DNA of 64,000 nt. Source: Duganella flavida. Lineage in GTDB: Bacteria; Pseudomonadota; Gammaproteobacteria; Burkholderiales; Burkholderiaceae_D. This document shows positions 1 through 8,480 of the stretch, one piece after another. The position numbers were made by a program, and so were the translations under genes. A model generated the notes under the pieces. The model was not told the DNA's origin. It saw only the letters and a program-made list of their open reading frames with translations, and did no database searches. The DNA lies in the NCBI RefSeq assembly GCF_009857445.1, contig NZ_WWCN01000008.1, forward strand, positions 124,001 through 188,000. The letters run 5' to 3'. Numbering within the stretch: the first letter of the stretch is position 1; each line of letters opens with the position of its first letter.

Positions 1-969
1 TTGATGTTGCGCCAGCCGAAAGGGCTGGTCGCCGTCACCGACTCGCCGATCACGCGCGAGGAATTGCAGGAATTCTTCGAGGTGGTCGAGCCCAACTGGG
101 CCGAGCGCATCCAGGACCGCGCATTTGACCGCGCCGTTGATTTGCACACCGCCCGCATCCGCGCCAACTGTTTCAGCTTCCAGGGCCGCAAGCGCCTCGG
201 TTGCGTAATCCGCCGCTTCCCGAAAGAGCCGATGCAGCTGGCCAAGCTGGGCCTGGCCGAGCACGAACAGAATTTTGCCAAGCTGACTTCCGGCCTGGTG
301 TTGATTATTGGCGACACTTGCCAGGGCAAGTCGACCACCATCGCCTCCATGCTGGACGACATCAACAAGCACCGCTCCGGTCACATCATCACGATTGAAG
401 ATCCGGTTGAAACCCTGATTCCACAGCGCCAGTGTGTGATTACCCAGCGCGAAGTGGGCTTTGACGGCGACGTCGAGAGCTTCTACCTCGGCGCGCTGGA
501 TGCGCTGCGCGAGCGTCCGGACGTGATCTGCATCGGCGAAATCCGCGATGCGCAAACGGCGCAGGAAGCGCTGGCGCTGGCAGAAGCCGGCCCGCTGGTG
601 CTGGCCTCGCTGCACGCGCGTTCGACCGAGCTGGGTCTGCAAAAGATGCTGCGCCTGCTGGGCAATACCGAGCCGCAAGCGCAAGCGTTGGCGCACGCCT
701 TGCGCGGCGTGCTGTGCCAGGCGCTGCTGCCGGCCGTGAAGGGCGAGCGCTACTATCTCGCCACCGAATGCCTGACCAACAATCCGGAAGTTACCGAGAT
801 GATTGCGGAAGGCCAGATTTCCAACCTGCGCATCTGGATGGAAGACAAGCCGGGCGAGGGCTGCCACACCATGAACACCTCGCTGCACGCACTGCTGGCC
901 GAGGGAAAAATCTCGGTGCAGGATGCGCGCAACGCCACTACCGACCGGATCGGCTTCGTCGAGCCGTAA
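1..969 (+). CDS. PilT/PilU-family type IV pilus retraction-type ATPase, probably 5'-truncated
   Basis: Secretion-superfamily ATPase of the PilT/PilU group, which powers pilus retraction at the inner-membrane base. Visible parts are a Walker A of the form GDTCQGKST (about residues 104-112), an Asp-box region (TIEDPVE), a Walker B (DVICIGEIRD) and a His box (ASLHARST). The N-terminal PAS-like domain of the family is only partly present, and the frame is open to the first base of the window, so the true start probably lies upstream. Walker A and the His box both differ from the usual PilT forms (GATGSGKS, LHTNS), so this is a divergent paralog rather than canonical PilT. It is convergent with the cytochrome genes, with no gap at the stops. 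Confidence 0.8.
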   Translation: MMLRQPKGLVAVTDSPITREELQEFFEVVEPNWAERIQDRAFDRAVDLHTARIRANCFSFQGRKRLGCVIRRFPKEPMQLAKLGLAEHEQNFAKLTSGLVLIIGDTCQGKSTTIASMLDDINKHRSGHIITIEDPVETLIPQRQCVITQREVGFDGDVESFYLGALDALRERPDVICIGEIRDAQTAQEALALAEAGPLVLASLHARSTELGLQKMLRLLGNTEPQAQALAHALRGVLCQALLPAVKGERYYLATECLTNNPEVTEMIAEGQISNLRIWMEDKPGEGCHTMNTSLHALLAEGKISVQDARNATTDRIGFVEP

Positions 970-2244
970 TCAATCCAGCGGCACGGCGCGGTAGCGGTTC
1001 ACATCCGCACTGTTGACCGGCGGCGCATTATTCCCCCACGCACTGCGCAGGTAGGAGACTACTTGCGCCACTTCCGTATCGTTCAGCAGGTGGCCGAAAG
1101 GCGGCATGCTGTATGGACGCGGATTGCCGGCCGTGCCCGGCGCAAAGCCGCCATTCAGCACGATGCGGATGGGGTTGACGGCGCTCTCCATCGTCAATGC
1201 GCGGTTGCCTGCCAGCGGAGGATAGGCTGGCGGCAGGCCGTTGCCGCTGGCGCCGTGGCAGTCCACGCAATGCCGCTCATACAGTTTGGCGCCGGCTGCG
1301 AGATAGGCCACTGCTTCGGCGCTGCTGTCGCGTTCGAAGGCGGGCGAGAGGCCGCCGGGCGGTAGTGCTTTCAAATAGATCGTGATGGCGTTGATGTCAG
1401 GCTCATTCAAATATTGCAGGCTTTCCTTGACCACTTCGGTCATCGGTCCAAAGGCGGTGGCGCGTGGCGAGGTGCCGGTCTTCAGCAGTGCGGCAAGGTG
1501 CTCTTGCTGCCAGTCGCCGCGCACGTTGAGCGAAGGCGCGTACCAGCCGAGTGCTGGGATCAGGCCGCCGGACAAGCTTTCGCCATCCTGCGCGCCGAGC
1601 GGATTGCGGGCGCTGTGGCAGGCGCTGCAATGGCCGAGGCCTTGCACGAGGTAGGCACCGCGATTCCACTCCACTGATTGCGCTTGGTCTGGCTGGAAGG
1701 CTTCCGGCTTGAAGAACAGCACGCGCCATGCGGCCAGCGAGACTTGCAGGTTATAGGGGAAGCGCAGCTGGTGCGGCTGGTTGGGCTGACTGGAGGCTTG
1801 CACGGTCTGGAAATAAGCGTACAGGGCGTCGGCATCGTCGCGCGTGATGCGGGTGTAGTTGGTGTAAGGGAAGGCAGGATAAAGCAGGCGGCCGTTCCTG
1901 GCTTTGCCGTGGTGGAGGGCATTCCAGAAATCGTCTGCAGACCAGCTGCCGATGCCGGCGGTGCGGTCGGACGTGATGTTGGGCGAGATCACGCTGCCGA
2001 ATGGTGTTTGCAGCGCGCGGCCGCCGGCGTAGGCTACGCCGCCGCGTGCGGTGTGGCAGGCCATGCAGTCTCCTGCCTTGGCGAGATAGGCGCCACGGGC
2101 GATGCGTTCAGCGGGCGCCAGCGCGGCGGTGATGGCGGATGGTGGGCTGCTGTCGTGCGCACAGAATTGCTGCGCCAGCAGGCCAGCGGCGACCAGCAGG
2201 GCCGCCAACAGAATGGCGGAAACGGTATAAACGATTTTCCTCAT
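970..2244 (-). CDS. Triheme membrane-anchored cytochrome c
   Basis: 424-residue protein with an N-terminal hydrophobic segment (residues about 5-27) serving as signal or anchor, and three CXXCH heme sites: CMACH (about 60), CSACH (about 206) and CVDCH (about 327). The three-heme layout and length match cytochrome subunits of membrane alcohol/aldehyde/gluconate dehydrogenases, which pass electrons from periplasmic oxidation to quinone or oxidase. No dehydrogenase catalytic subunit is adjacent. The start overlaps the stop of the upstream diheme cytochrome by 4 bp (ATGA), so the two are translationally coupled. The redox partner is unknown. Confidence 0.85.
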   Translation of the reverse strand: MRKIVYTVSAILLAALLVAAGLLAQQFCAHDSSPPSAITAALAPAERIARGAYLAKAGDCMACHTARGGVAYAGGRALQTPFGSVISPNITSDRTAGIGSWSADDFWNALHHGKARNGRLLYPAFPYTNYTRITRDDADALYAYFQTVQASSQPNQPHQLRFPYNLQVSLAAWRVLFFKPEAFQPDQAQSVEWNRGAYLVQGLGHCSACHSARNPLGAQDGESLSGGLIPALGWYAPSLNVRGDWQQEHLAALLKTGTSPRATAFGPMTEVVKESLQYLNEPDINAITIYLKALPPGGLSPAFERDSSAEAVAYLAAGAKLYERHCVDCHGASGNGLPPAYPPLAGNRALTMESAVNPIRIVLNGGFAPGTAGNPRPYSMPPFGHLLNDTEVAQVVSYLRSAWGNNAPPVNSADVNRYRAVPLD

Positions 2245-2933
2245 TTCGCGCTCCCTTGCGACGGCGGCATGCTGCCGCAGCTCATTGGCAGCGGGGCGGG
2301 CAGGTTGGCGGCAGGGCGGGCGGCGGCGTCTGGTGGTTGCTGACTAAGCCAGGCGGAGACGGAAGCGACGTCGGCTTCGCTCAGGCGGGCGGCGATGTCG
2401 GCCATGCAGTCGGGCGCGGCGGCGCGGCGGGTCTGGTTTTTCCAGTTGCCGAACTGGGCGTTGATGTAGTCGCTGGGCAGCCCGAGCAGGCCGGGAATCG
2501 CCGGCTCGACACCAGCCAGCGCCGCGCCGTGGCAGGCCACGCAGGCCGGCACTTTTTTCGCTGCATCGCCTTGCCGCACCAGCGCTTCACCGCGCGCCAG
2601 TTGGGCCGCGCTGGCGTTGGTTCCGCTGCCGGCGGCAGCCGGCGGGTAGGGCGGATGCTGGGCGGCGAAGTAATCGGCAATCTCGCGCAGATAGGCATCC
2701 GGCAGCGGTGTCACCATATAGGTCATCATCGGATAATGACGGCGGCCGTCGCGGAAATTGCGCAGCTGGTTGTACAGGTAACCGGCTGGCTTGCCGGCGA
2801 TGCGGGGGAAGTAAGCGTCGCCACGCTCTTTCACGCTATGGCAGGCCAGGCAGGCGGCAACGCGCTGTTCCAGCGTGTCCGGTGCTGTGGTGCTGAGTGC
2901 GGCGGCAAGACTGAATGCGGCAAAGATCGGCAT
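2241..2933 (-). CDS. Diheme c4-like cytochrome c
   Basis: 230-residue secreted protein with an N-terminal signal peptide (MPIFAAFSLAAALSTTA) and two CXXCH motifs, CLACH (about residue 34) and CVACH (about 142), each at the head of a cytochrome c fold. This is the tandem two-domain plan of cytochrome c4. Proteins of this type shuttle electrons in the periplasm between membrane complexes and terminal oxidases. It is the first gene of a two-gene operon with the triheme cytochrome, overlapping it by 4 bp. The first ATG after the upstream stop directly yields the signal peptide. Confidence 0.85.
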   Translation of the reverse strand: MPIFAAFSLAAALSTTAPDTLEQRVAACLACHSVKERGDAYFPRIAGKPAGYLYNQLRNFRDGRRHYPMMTYMVTPLPDAYLREIADYFAAQHPPYPPAAAGSGTNASAAQLARGEALVRQGDAAKKVPACVACHGAALAGVEPAIPGLLGLPSDYINAQFGNWKNQTRRAAAPDCMADIAARLSEADVASVSAWLSQQPPDAAARPAANLPAPLPMSCGSMPPSQGSAK

Positions 2934-2972
2934 ACCCCTCCTGAGTTCAGGCGGCGCATGGCGGCCGCATGA

Positions 2973-3638
2973 CTAGGATATACCGGTTTTGGGCGGTTTC
3001 GGCAGTTTGAACGGTTTGATCGTCGGCAGTTGATTGCCAAGGCCAATCCAGTGGCGGTACACGCGCAATGCTACTTGCGCATCGTCAGCCGCGTACAAGA
3101 TCTGCTTTTCGTTCAGGCGCGGCAGCGCCCAGTTGGTGGTGGAAATCTTCTTCGATTTTTGCAGCTTGAGGCCGAAGAACTTGGCCACCGCCGTTTTCGC
3201 ACCGAGGTCGTTGCGCTGGCCCGGCGCGCGCAGTACCACCGACATATCGACCACACCAGCGGTGCGGATGTCGAGTTTGGCATATAAGCGCTTGACGTCA
3301 TCCGACAGGCCGAAGCCGATCTTCAGCGGCAGCGGACGCTCCAGAATCGCCAGCAGCACGGCGCGGATATGCGGCTCGGTACTGTCGCCAATCTGGAACA
3401 GCCAGGCTTTGTGCTCGTTAGCGAATTGAATCAGGTGCGGACCGGTGGAGGTTTCACCGCGCGTAAAAGTCGGCTTGGATTCGGTATCGAAGCCGATGGC
3501 GTCGCAAGCCAGCAAAGCGTCGCGCGCAGCGGCGGCCTGGTCCGGCGTGACCACCATCTGCACATCGGCAATGCGGATACCGAGGTAGGGCGGCAGATTA
3601 TCGTCCGCCGCCACCTCTGCCACGATAGGGCTATCCAA
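2973..3638 (-). CDS. DEDDy 3'-5' exonuclease domain protein (RNase D-like)
   Basis: 221-residue single-domain exonuclease. The DEDD catalytic acidic residues are visible: GFDTES (Exo I, about residue 50), KIGFGLSDDVKRLY (Exo II, about 110) and YAADDAQVALRVY (Exo III with the Tyr of the DEDDy class, about 185-195). No HRDC domains follow, so it is shorter than classical RNase D. Family members trim RNA or DNA 3' ends with two metal ions. It lies one base downstream of the ProQ-like gene on the same strand, which suggests co-transcription with an RNA chaperone. Its substrate is not evident. Confidence 0.85.
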   Translation of the reverse strand: MDSPIVAEVAADDNLPPYLGIRIADVQMVVTPDQAAAARDALLACDAIGFDTESKPTFTRGETSTGPHLIQFANEHKAWLFQIGDSTEPHIRAVLLAILERPLPLKIGFGLSDDVKRLYAKLDIRTAGVVDMSVVLRAPGQRNDLGAKTAVAKFFGLKLQKSKKISTTNWALPRLNEKQILYAADDAQVALRVYRHWIGLGNQLPTIKPFKLPKPPKTGIS

Positions 3639-3639
3639 C

Positions 3640-4119
3640 TCAGCCCTTTTTGGAGAACTTGGCTGCCAGCTGGTTCAGCTTGTCGACGCGGACGCGCGCG
3701 GCTTCCTCGGCGGCTTTGGCTTCGCGCTCGGCTTTCTTGCGGTCGGCTTCTTTCTTGAAGCGTTCCTGCAACACCTGGGTCGCGTGGGCGCGGTGGGTGT
3801 CGGTCACTTCGGCGCCCGCCGTGCCGTCCAGGTCGTAGCGGACCTTGGCTTTTTCCATGACCTTCAGGTAGCGCAGCGAGCCGGTATGGATACCGAGCGC
3901 GGTGCGCATGGTCTTGCGGTCCAGTTCGGGCATCACGGCCAGCAGCTGTTTATCGATACCGATAGACAACGGCAGGAAATCGCGGAATGCCGGGAATTGG
4001 GTTTGCAGTTGTTTCAGCAGGCTGCGCGGGGATTGCGCGGCCGGCGCCGGGGCGGAAGCAGCCGTGGCTGGTTCGTCGACCGGTGGCTGTGGGGTAAGAC
4101 TAGTGTTCATCGACTTCAT
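3640..4119 (-). CDS. ProQ/FinO-family RNA chaperone
   Basis: 159 residues. After a Pro/Ala-rich N-terminal stretch comes a ProQ/FinO core at about residues 30-125 (LLKQLQTQFPAF, PLSIGIDKQLL, TALGIHTGSLRYLKVM, RYDLDG), then a Lys/Ala/Glu-rich helical tail ending in KFSKKG. Proteins of this family bind structured RNAs and 3' ends and can protect them or pair them with targets. The downstream gene, 1 bp away, encodes a 3'-5' exonuclease. Two in-frame ATGs (residues 1 and 4) are possible starts; neither has a strong ribosome binding site. Confidence 0.88.
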   Translation of the reverse strand: MKSMNTSLTPQPPVDEPATAASAPAPAAQSPRSLLKQLQTQFPAFRDFLPLSIGIDKQLLAVMPELDRKTMRTALGIHTGSLRYLKVMEKAKVRYDLDGTAGAEVTDTHRAHATQVLQERFKKEADRKKAEREAKAAEEAARVRVDKLNQLAAKFSKKG

Positions 4120-4253
4120 AGGTTAAGCAACAACCGTCAGCATATCATGGGGACCAGAGGATTGCAGTGCATTTTAGGCCACTGTGTCCAATTGCTCATG
4201 CTTAGGAAGGACTTAGGCGCGCGTAAAGACGTGCGTCTGCGGCCTAAATTGTG

Positions 4254-4337
4254 TATAATGCTCGACGCACTAACGCAACACCGTGCGATCTTCCCTGAAA
4301 AGAGAAACAAGCCCGTGGCTGGAAGCGGGCTTTTTTT
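4254..4337 (+). ncRNA. Candidate short transcript or rpoD leader ending at an intrinsic terminator
   Basis: A perfect TATAAT box (4254-4259) is followed about 50 bp later by an intrinsic terminator (AAGCCCG / CGGGCTT then a T run, 4309-4337). A transcript starting about 7 bp after the box would be roughly 70 nt and would stop before rpoD. The hexamer expected at -35 is poor. It could be a small RNA, an rpoD attenuator, or two unrelated signals. No family was recognised. Confidence 0.3.
4309..4337 (+). terminator. Intrinsic terminator upstream of rpoD
   Basis: Seven-bp stem AAGCCCG / CGGGCTT with a 10-nt loop, followed directly by a run of T. It lies between divergent genes, so it cannot serve an upstream plus-strand gene visible here. 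Confidence 0.7.
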
Positions 4338-4450
4338 ATTCCGCAGATAATCGTCAGCTAAATTACAACATTTCCACCCAAGCGCACCTTCGCGGTCGGC
4401 GCGGGGCTAGCTTTTTTGTAATTTTTGACGAGTACGCTTGAGAGATTTTA

Positions 4451-6919
4451 ATGACCAAACCGAAAACTTTAACGTTGTCCGTCAAGAAGCCCACCCGTGC
4501 GAGCGCTGCGCCGCTGGTGGTGCCGAAGACGACTCTATCTTATGTGATCGATAACGAAGAGGCAGCGAGCAAAGTTACGGTAGTTAAAAAGAAAACCCGC
4601 CTGAGCGCCGCAGCGGATGCCGCCGCGCCAGTCGAGGCCATGGCCGCCGATGTGGCCGACGTGGCCGAGGACTCGGTCAAGGTCGTGAAAGTGGCGCGCA
4701 AGAGCATTGCCGCCGACGCCGAAATCCCGGCCGTGATCGTCAAGGCCGCGCCGAAATCCAAGCTGGTTAAAGCTAAAGTAGAGCCAGCGCCGGTGATCAT
4801 CACCGCCGGCACCGCTGCGCCAGCAGTCAACCAGGTGACCGACGCCGCCACGCTGGCGTCGATCGACACTTCCGGCTATCAGCTGCCAGGCATCAAAGTG
4901 CCAGGCCGCCGTGGCCGCAAGCCGTCCGAATTCACCCCGGAAAACGACGAAATCGCTGCGCTGAATGCGGTCGAGCGTGCCGAACTGAAAGCGGTCTCCA
5001 AAGCCCGCGAACGCAAAGCCAAGGGCGGTCCTGACCTGCTGGGCCTGGATCCGAAAGCGTCGGCAGAAGAACTGGAAAAACGCCGCACCCAGATCAAGAA
5101 CCTGATCAACAAGGGCCGCGAGCGTGGCTTCCTGACCTACGCTGAAATCAACGACCAGCTGCCGGAAAACATCATCGATCCGGAGGCGATCGAAGGCATC
5201 ATCGCCACTTTCAACGACATGGGCATCGCCATCTACGAGCGCGCGCCGGATGCGGAAGCGCTGCTGCTGAGCGATAACGTGGCGACCGTGACCTCGGACG
5301 ACGAAGTGGAAGCAGCTGCTGCCACCGCGCTGTCGACCGTGGATTCGGACTTCGGCCGTACCACCGACCCAGTGCGTATGTATATGCGTGAAATGGGCGC
5401 CGTGGCGCTGCTGACCCGCGAAGGCGAAATCGAAATCGCCAAGCGTATCGAAGAAGGCCTGAAGGACATGATCCAGGCGATTTCGGCTTGCCCAACCACC
5501 ATCGCGGAAATCATCGCGCTGGCCGGCAAGATCGAATCCGACGAAATGAAAGTCGACGACGTAGTCGACGGCTTTGTCGACCCGAACGAAAGCGCTCCGG
5601 CGCCAGCCCCAGCCCACTCGGCTTCGGACGACGAGGATGACGAAGAAGACGACGAAGAAGAAGACGGCGACGTCGGTGGCGGCGCAGCCGGCTACTCGAC
5701 CGAGCAACTGGCGCAGCTGAAAATCGCCGCGCTGGACAAGTTCAACTTCATCGCGGCCCAGTTCGAGAAAATGCGCAAGGCCACTGGTGGCTACGGCTCG
5801 AAAGCCTACGTGACGGCACAAGAAGCGATCTCGGCAGAACTGCTGGGCATCCGCTTCACCGCTAAGGTTGTTGAAAAACTGTGCGACACCCTGCGTGGCC
5901 AGATGGAAGAAGTGCGTCACATCGAGCGCGCTGTGCTGGAGCTGTGCGTGAACCGTTGCGGCATGCCGCGCGCCCACTTCATCAAAGTCTTCCCAGGCAA
6001 CGAGACGGATCTCGACTGGGTAGATGGCGAAGTTGATGCCGGCTACCCGTACAGCACCGTGCTGGGTCGTAACGTGCCAGCCGTGAAAGAGCTGCAGCGC
6101 AAGATGATCGACCTGCAAGCGCGCGTGGCGCTGCCGCTGGCCGACCTGCGCAAGATTAACAAGCAGATGGCTGCCGGCGAGAAGCGTGCGCGTCAAGCCA
6201 AGCGCGAAATGACCGTGGCCAACTTGCGTCTGGTGATCTCGATCGCCAAGAAGTACATCAACCGCGGCCTGCAGTTCCTGGACCTGATCCAGGAAGGTAA
6301 TATCGGTTTGCTGAAGGCGGTGGACAAGTTCGAATACCGTCGCGGCTACAAGTTCTCCACCTACGCGACCTGGTGGATCCGTCAGGCCATCACCCGTTCG
6401 ATCGCCGACATGGCCCGTACCATCCGCGTGCCGGTGCACATGATCGAGACCATCAACAAGATGAACCGCATCTCGCGCCAGATCATGCAGGAGACCGGCA
6501 GCGAGCCGGACCTGGCTACCTTGGCAGTGAAGATGGAAATGCCGGAAAACAAAGTCCGCGAAATCATGAAGATCGCCAAAGAGCCGATCTCGATGGAAAC
6601 GCCGATGGGCGAGGACGGCGATTCGCAGCTGGGCGACTTCATCGAAGACAACACCACGCTGGCGCCGCTGGACGCCGCGCTGCACGCCTCGATGCGCAAC
6701 GTCATCAAGGAAGTGCTGGATTCGCTGACCCCGCGCGAAGCCAAAGTGCTGCGCATGCGCTACGGTGTTGAAATGTCGAACGACCACACGCTAGAAGAAG
6801 TGGGCAAGCAGTTCGACGTGACCCGCGAACGTATCCGCCAGATCGAAGCCAAGGCGATGAGCAAGCTGCGCCAACCATCGCGCTCGGACAAACTGAAAAC
6901 GTTCCTGACGCAGAACTAA
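4451..6919 (+). CDS. rpoD: Housekeeping RNA polymerase sigma factor sigma-70
   Basis: 822-residue primary sigma factor, longer than the roughly 610 residues of the E. coli protein. Visible in order: a Lys/Ala/Val-rich extension (about 1-155) with an AT-hook-like GRRGRKP; region 1.1 (about 215-270); region 1.2 ([10 protein letters not shown]); an acidic run [16 protein letters not shown] inside the non-conserved region; region 2 with the -10 recognition helix ([18 protein letters not shown]); region 3; and region 4.2 ([18 protein letters not shown]), which contacts the -35 element. It directs core polymerase to most promoters of growing cells. It is monocistronic, with a strong terminator directly after the stop. 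Confidence 0.98.
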   Translation: MTKPKTLTLSVKKPTRASAAPLVVPKTTLSYVIDNEEAASKVTVVKKKTRLSAAADAAAPVEAMAADVADVAEDSVKVVKVARKSIAADAEIPAVIVKAAPKSKLVKAKVEPAPVIITAGTAAPAVNQVTDAATLASIDTSGYQLPGIKVPGRRGRKPSEFTPENDEIAALNAVERAELKAVSKARERKAKGGPDLLGLDPKASAEELEKRRTQIKNLINKGRERGFLTYAEINDQLPENIIDPEAIEGIIATFNDMGIAIYERAPDAEALLLSDNVATVTSDDEVEAAAATALSTVDSDFGRTTDPVRMYMREMGAVALLTREGEIEIAKRIEEGLKDMIQAISACPTTIAEIIALAGKIESDEMKVDDVVDGFVDPNESAPAPAPAHSASDDEDDEEDDEEEDGDVGGGAAGYSTEQLAQLKIAALDKFNFIAAQFEKMRKATGGYGSKAYVTAQEAISAELLGIRFTAKVVEKLCDTLRGQMEEVRHIERAVLELCVNRCGMPRAHFIKVFPGNETDLDWVDGEVDAGYPYSTVLGRNVPAVKELQRKMIDLQARVALPLADLRKINKQMAAGEKRARQAKREMTVANLRLVISIAKKYINRGLQFLDLIQEGNIGLLKAVDKFEYRRGYKFSTYATWWIRQAITRSIADMARTIRVPVHMIETINKMNRISRQIMQETGSEPDLATLAVKMEMPENKVREIMKIAKEPISMETPMGEDGDSQLGDFIEDNTTLAPLDAALHASMRNVIKEVLDSLTPREAKVLRMRYGVEMSNDHTLEEVGKQFDVTRERIRQIEAKAMSKLRQPSRSDKLKTFLTQN

Positions 6920-6922
6920 ACC

Positions 6923-6955
6923 AAAGCCCTGTGCGTAGCCACAGGGCTTTTTTTT
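6923..6955 (+). terminator. rpoD terminator
   Basis: Stem AAAGCCCTGTG / CACAGGGCTTT around a short loop, followed by eight T residues, beginning 4 bp after the rpoD stop. Confidence 0.92.
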
Positions 6956-7008
6956 CGCCTCAATTGATGTATATTATGAAATATTATCTTTTGAGGAAGT
7001 GGTGACGC

Positions 7009-8088
7009 ATGGCGGAATCGCAGGCAATCAAGCCGCGCTACAGGAATGTCTGGCTGGGATTGCTGGCCGGGCTGGCGGCGCTGACCGTCGCCTCGGAGCT
7101 GCGTGACATTCTGGCCGCCGCCCAGCAAGTGCCGGGCGCGGTGCGGATCAAGGATGATGCAGGCTCGGCAGCGTGGTTGTGGTTGCTGGCGCTGGATTTC
7201 GCCGGCGGCATTGCGGCTGGCATCGCTGCTGCGCATTGGTCGCAGCGCTTGTCGTGGCGGGCGGTATGGGTGCTGCTGGGTATGGTGGTGCTGTACATGC
7301 TGGATGTCACGCTGCCGTTGACCGGCTCGCTGTTCTGGATCGTCGTGTGGGAATTGGTGCGGCCGCTGGGCGTGCTGCTTGGGGCCGGCTTTTACCGCGC
7401 CAGGGAGCGTACACGCCCGGACCAGCCGCAACGGCCGGTGCTTGTCGATCACGCCAACGTACCGCACACACCGTACAGCGAAGCGGTGGTGGTCGTGGCC
7501 CTGTGTTTTGGCCCGCTGATCCTGAGTTCCACGCTGGCCGTCTTCTCGTCCGGCAGCGGCGCAGCCGCATTTACCGATAACCGCTTGCTGGCACTCGTGT
7601 TGTTCGAGCTGATGATGGCCGCAGCCGCACTAGGCGTACTGCACGCGCGGCAATATCCGCTGGCCACATTGCTGCCGCGCCCGTCATGGGGTGGCGTGGG
7701 CGTTGCGGCCGTGCTGTACATGCTGGCCGCAGTCAGCAGTTCCGCGATTGCCATGCTGGCGCCGCAGCACCTGCTGCAGCCGGTGCAGGATCTGGTGGAA
7801 GGCCATCGTTCGCTGGGCGCGTTGCTGGCGTTGTCGCTGGTGAACGGCGCGTATGAAGAAATCTTCTTGCTGGCCTTCCTGCAGCGTGGACTGCGCCGGC
7901 TGGGCGCGTCAAATGCGATCGGTATCACGCTGCTGGTGCGGGTGCTGTACCACACCTACCAGGGGCCGGTGGGTTTTACATCGGTGGCGGCATTCGGGCT
8001 GGTGGTGGGCGCATACTACTGGCGCAGTGGCCGGCTATTCCCTGTTATTGTCACCCATATCGCGGCGGACATTGCCGCACTGGTTTGA
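7009..8088 (+). CDS. CPBP-family (CAAX-like) intramembrane metalloprotease
   Basis: 359-residue polytopic membrane protein with about eight hydrophobic segments. The C-terminal third carries the family signature: a Glu-Glu pair in NGAYEEIFLLAFLQRG (about residue 284), a His in RVLYHTYQG (about 318) and a final His in VTHIAAD (about 350). These are the glutamates and histidines of ABI/CAAX proteases. The usual EExxxR spacing is not kept, so activity is uncertain. An N-terminal block of four extra membrane segments precedes the protease core. A GAGGAAG ribosome binding site supports the ATG at 7009. Function in bacteria is generally unknown; some relatives give bacteriocin immunity. Confidence 0.75.
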   Translation: MAESQAIKPRYRNVWLGLLAGLAALTVASELRDILAAAQQVPGAVRIKDDAGSAAWLWLLALDFAGGIAAGIAAAHWSQRLSWRAVWVLLGMVVLYMLDVTLPLTGSLFWIVVWELVRPLGVLLGAGFYRARERTRPDQPQRPVLVDHANVPHTPYSEAVVVVALCFGPLILSSTLAVFSSGSGAAAFTDNRLLALVLFELMMAAAALGVLHARQYPLATLLPRPSWGGVGVAAVLYMLAAVSSSAIAMLAPQHLLQPVQDLVEGHRSLGALLALSLVNGAYEEIFLLAFLQRGLRRLGASNAIGITLLVRVLYHTYQGPVGFTSVAAFGLVVGAYYWRSGRLFPVIVTHIAADIAALV

Positions 8089-8102
8089 TACAGGAGGACA
8101 AG

Positions 8103-8480
8103 ATGAGTGCAGCGGATCTTCATGGAAGCTGTTTGTGCGGCGGCGTGCGCTATCGCGCGGCCTTGCCGGTGGCGCATGCCAGCCACTGCTATTGCACCAT
8201 GTTCCAGAAGCAGCACGGCGCGGCGGCCGGTTCATATGCCAATGTCCCCAGCTCCGGCCTGGTGATCGAGCAGGGCGCGGAGTTGCTGACTGAGTACGCA
8301 TCCTCCGGCCATGGCCGCCGCAGCTTTTGCCGCGTGTGTGGCTCGACGCTGTTCTGGCGCAGCACTGAATCGCCGGACCGCATTGCCATTACCCTCGGTA
8401 CGCTGGAGCCTGAATACACCGGTCCAGTGGAGCGCGAGTGGTTTGTCGAGCATAAACCAGCCTGGCTGCCGCGCGCATGA
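8103..8480 (+). CDS. GFA/DUF636-family zinc-binding protein
   Basis: 125-residue protein of the glutathione-dependent formaldehyde-activating-like fold. Zinc-ligand cysteines are seen in CLCGGVRY (about residue 10), CYCTMFQKQHGA (about 29) and CRVCGSTLFW (about 77). The second cluster normally reads CxCxxC, but here the third cysteine is Phe. The ATG at 8103 is preceded by a good AGGAGG; the TTG at 8085 overlaps the upstream stop and is less likely. The stop overlaps the next gene by 4 bp, so the two are coupled. The name of the family reflects one disputed activity, and no reaction can be assigned. Confidence 0.8.
   Translation: MSAADLHGSCLCGGVRYRAALPVAHASHCYCTMFQKQHGAAAGSYANVPSSGLVIEQGAELLTEYASSGHGRRSFCRVCGSTLFWRSTESPDRIAITLGTLEPEYTGPVEREWFVEHKPAWLPRA

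Larger units (their letters stand above)
4120..4450. other. 331-bp intergenic region upstream of rpoD
   Basis: No protein-coding gene is seen between the divergent proQ-like and rpoD starts. It contains a TATAAT box at 4254-4259, an intrinsic terminator at 4309-4337, and an 8-bp inverted pair TTTAGGCC (4173-4180) / GGCCTAAA (4241-4248). Below the terminator lies an AT-rich stretch that may hold the promoter nearest to rpoD. Confidence 0.6.

Noticed and set aside
4535..6787. 750-codon open frame on the minus strand opposite rpoD
   Set aside because: Composition is His/Asp/Arg/Gln/Val rich, as produced by reading GC-rich codons in reverse, and rpoD on the other strand is certain.
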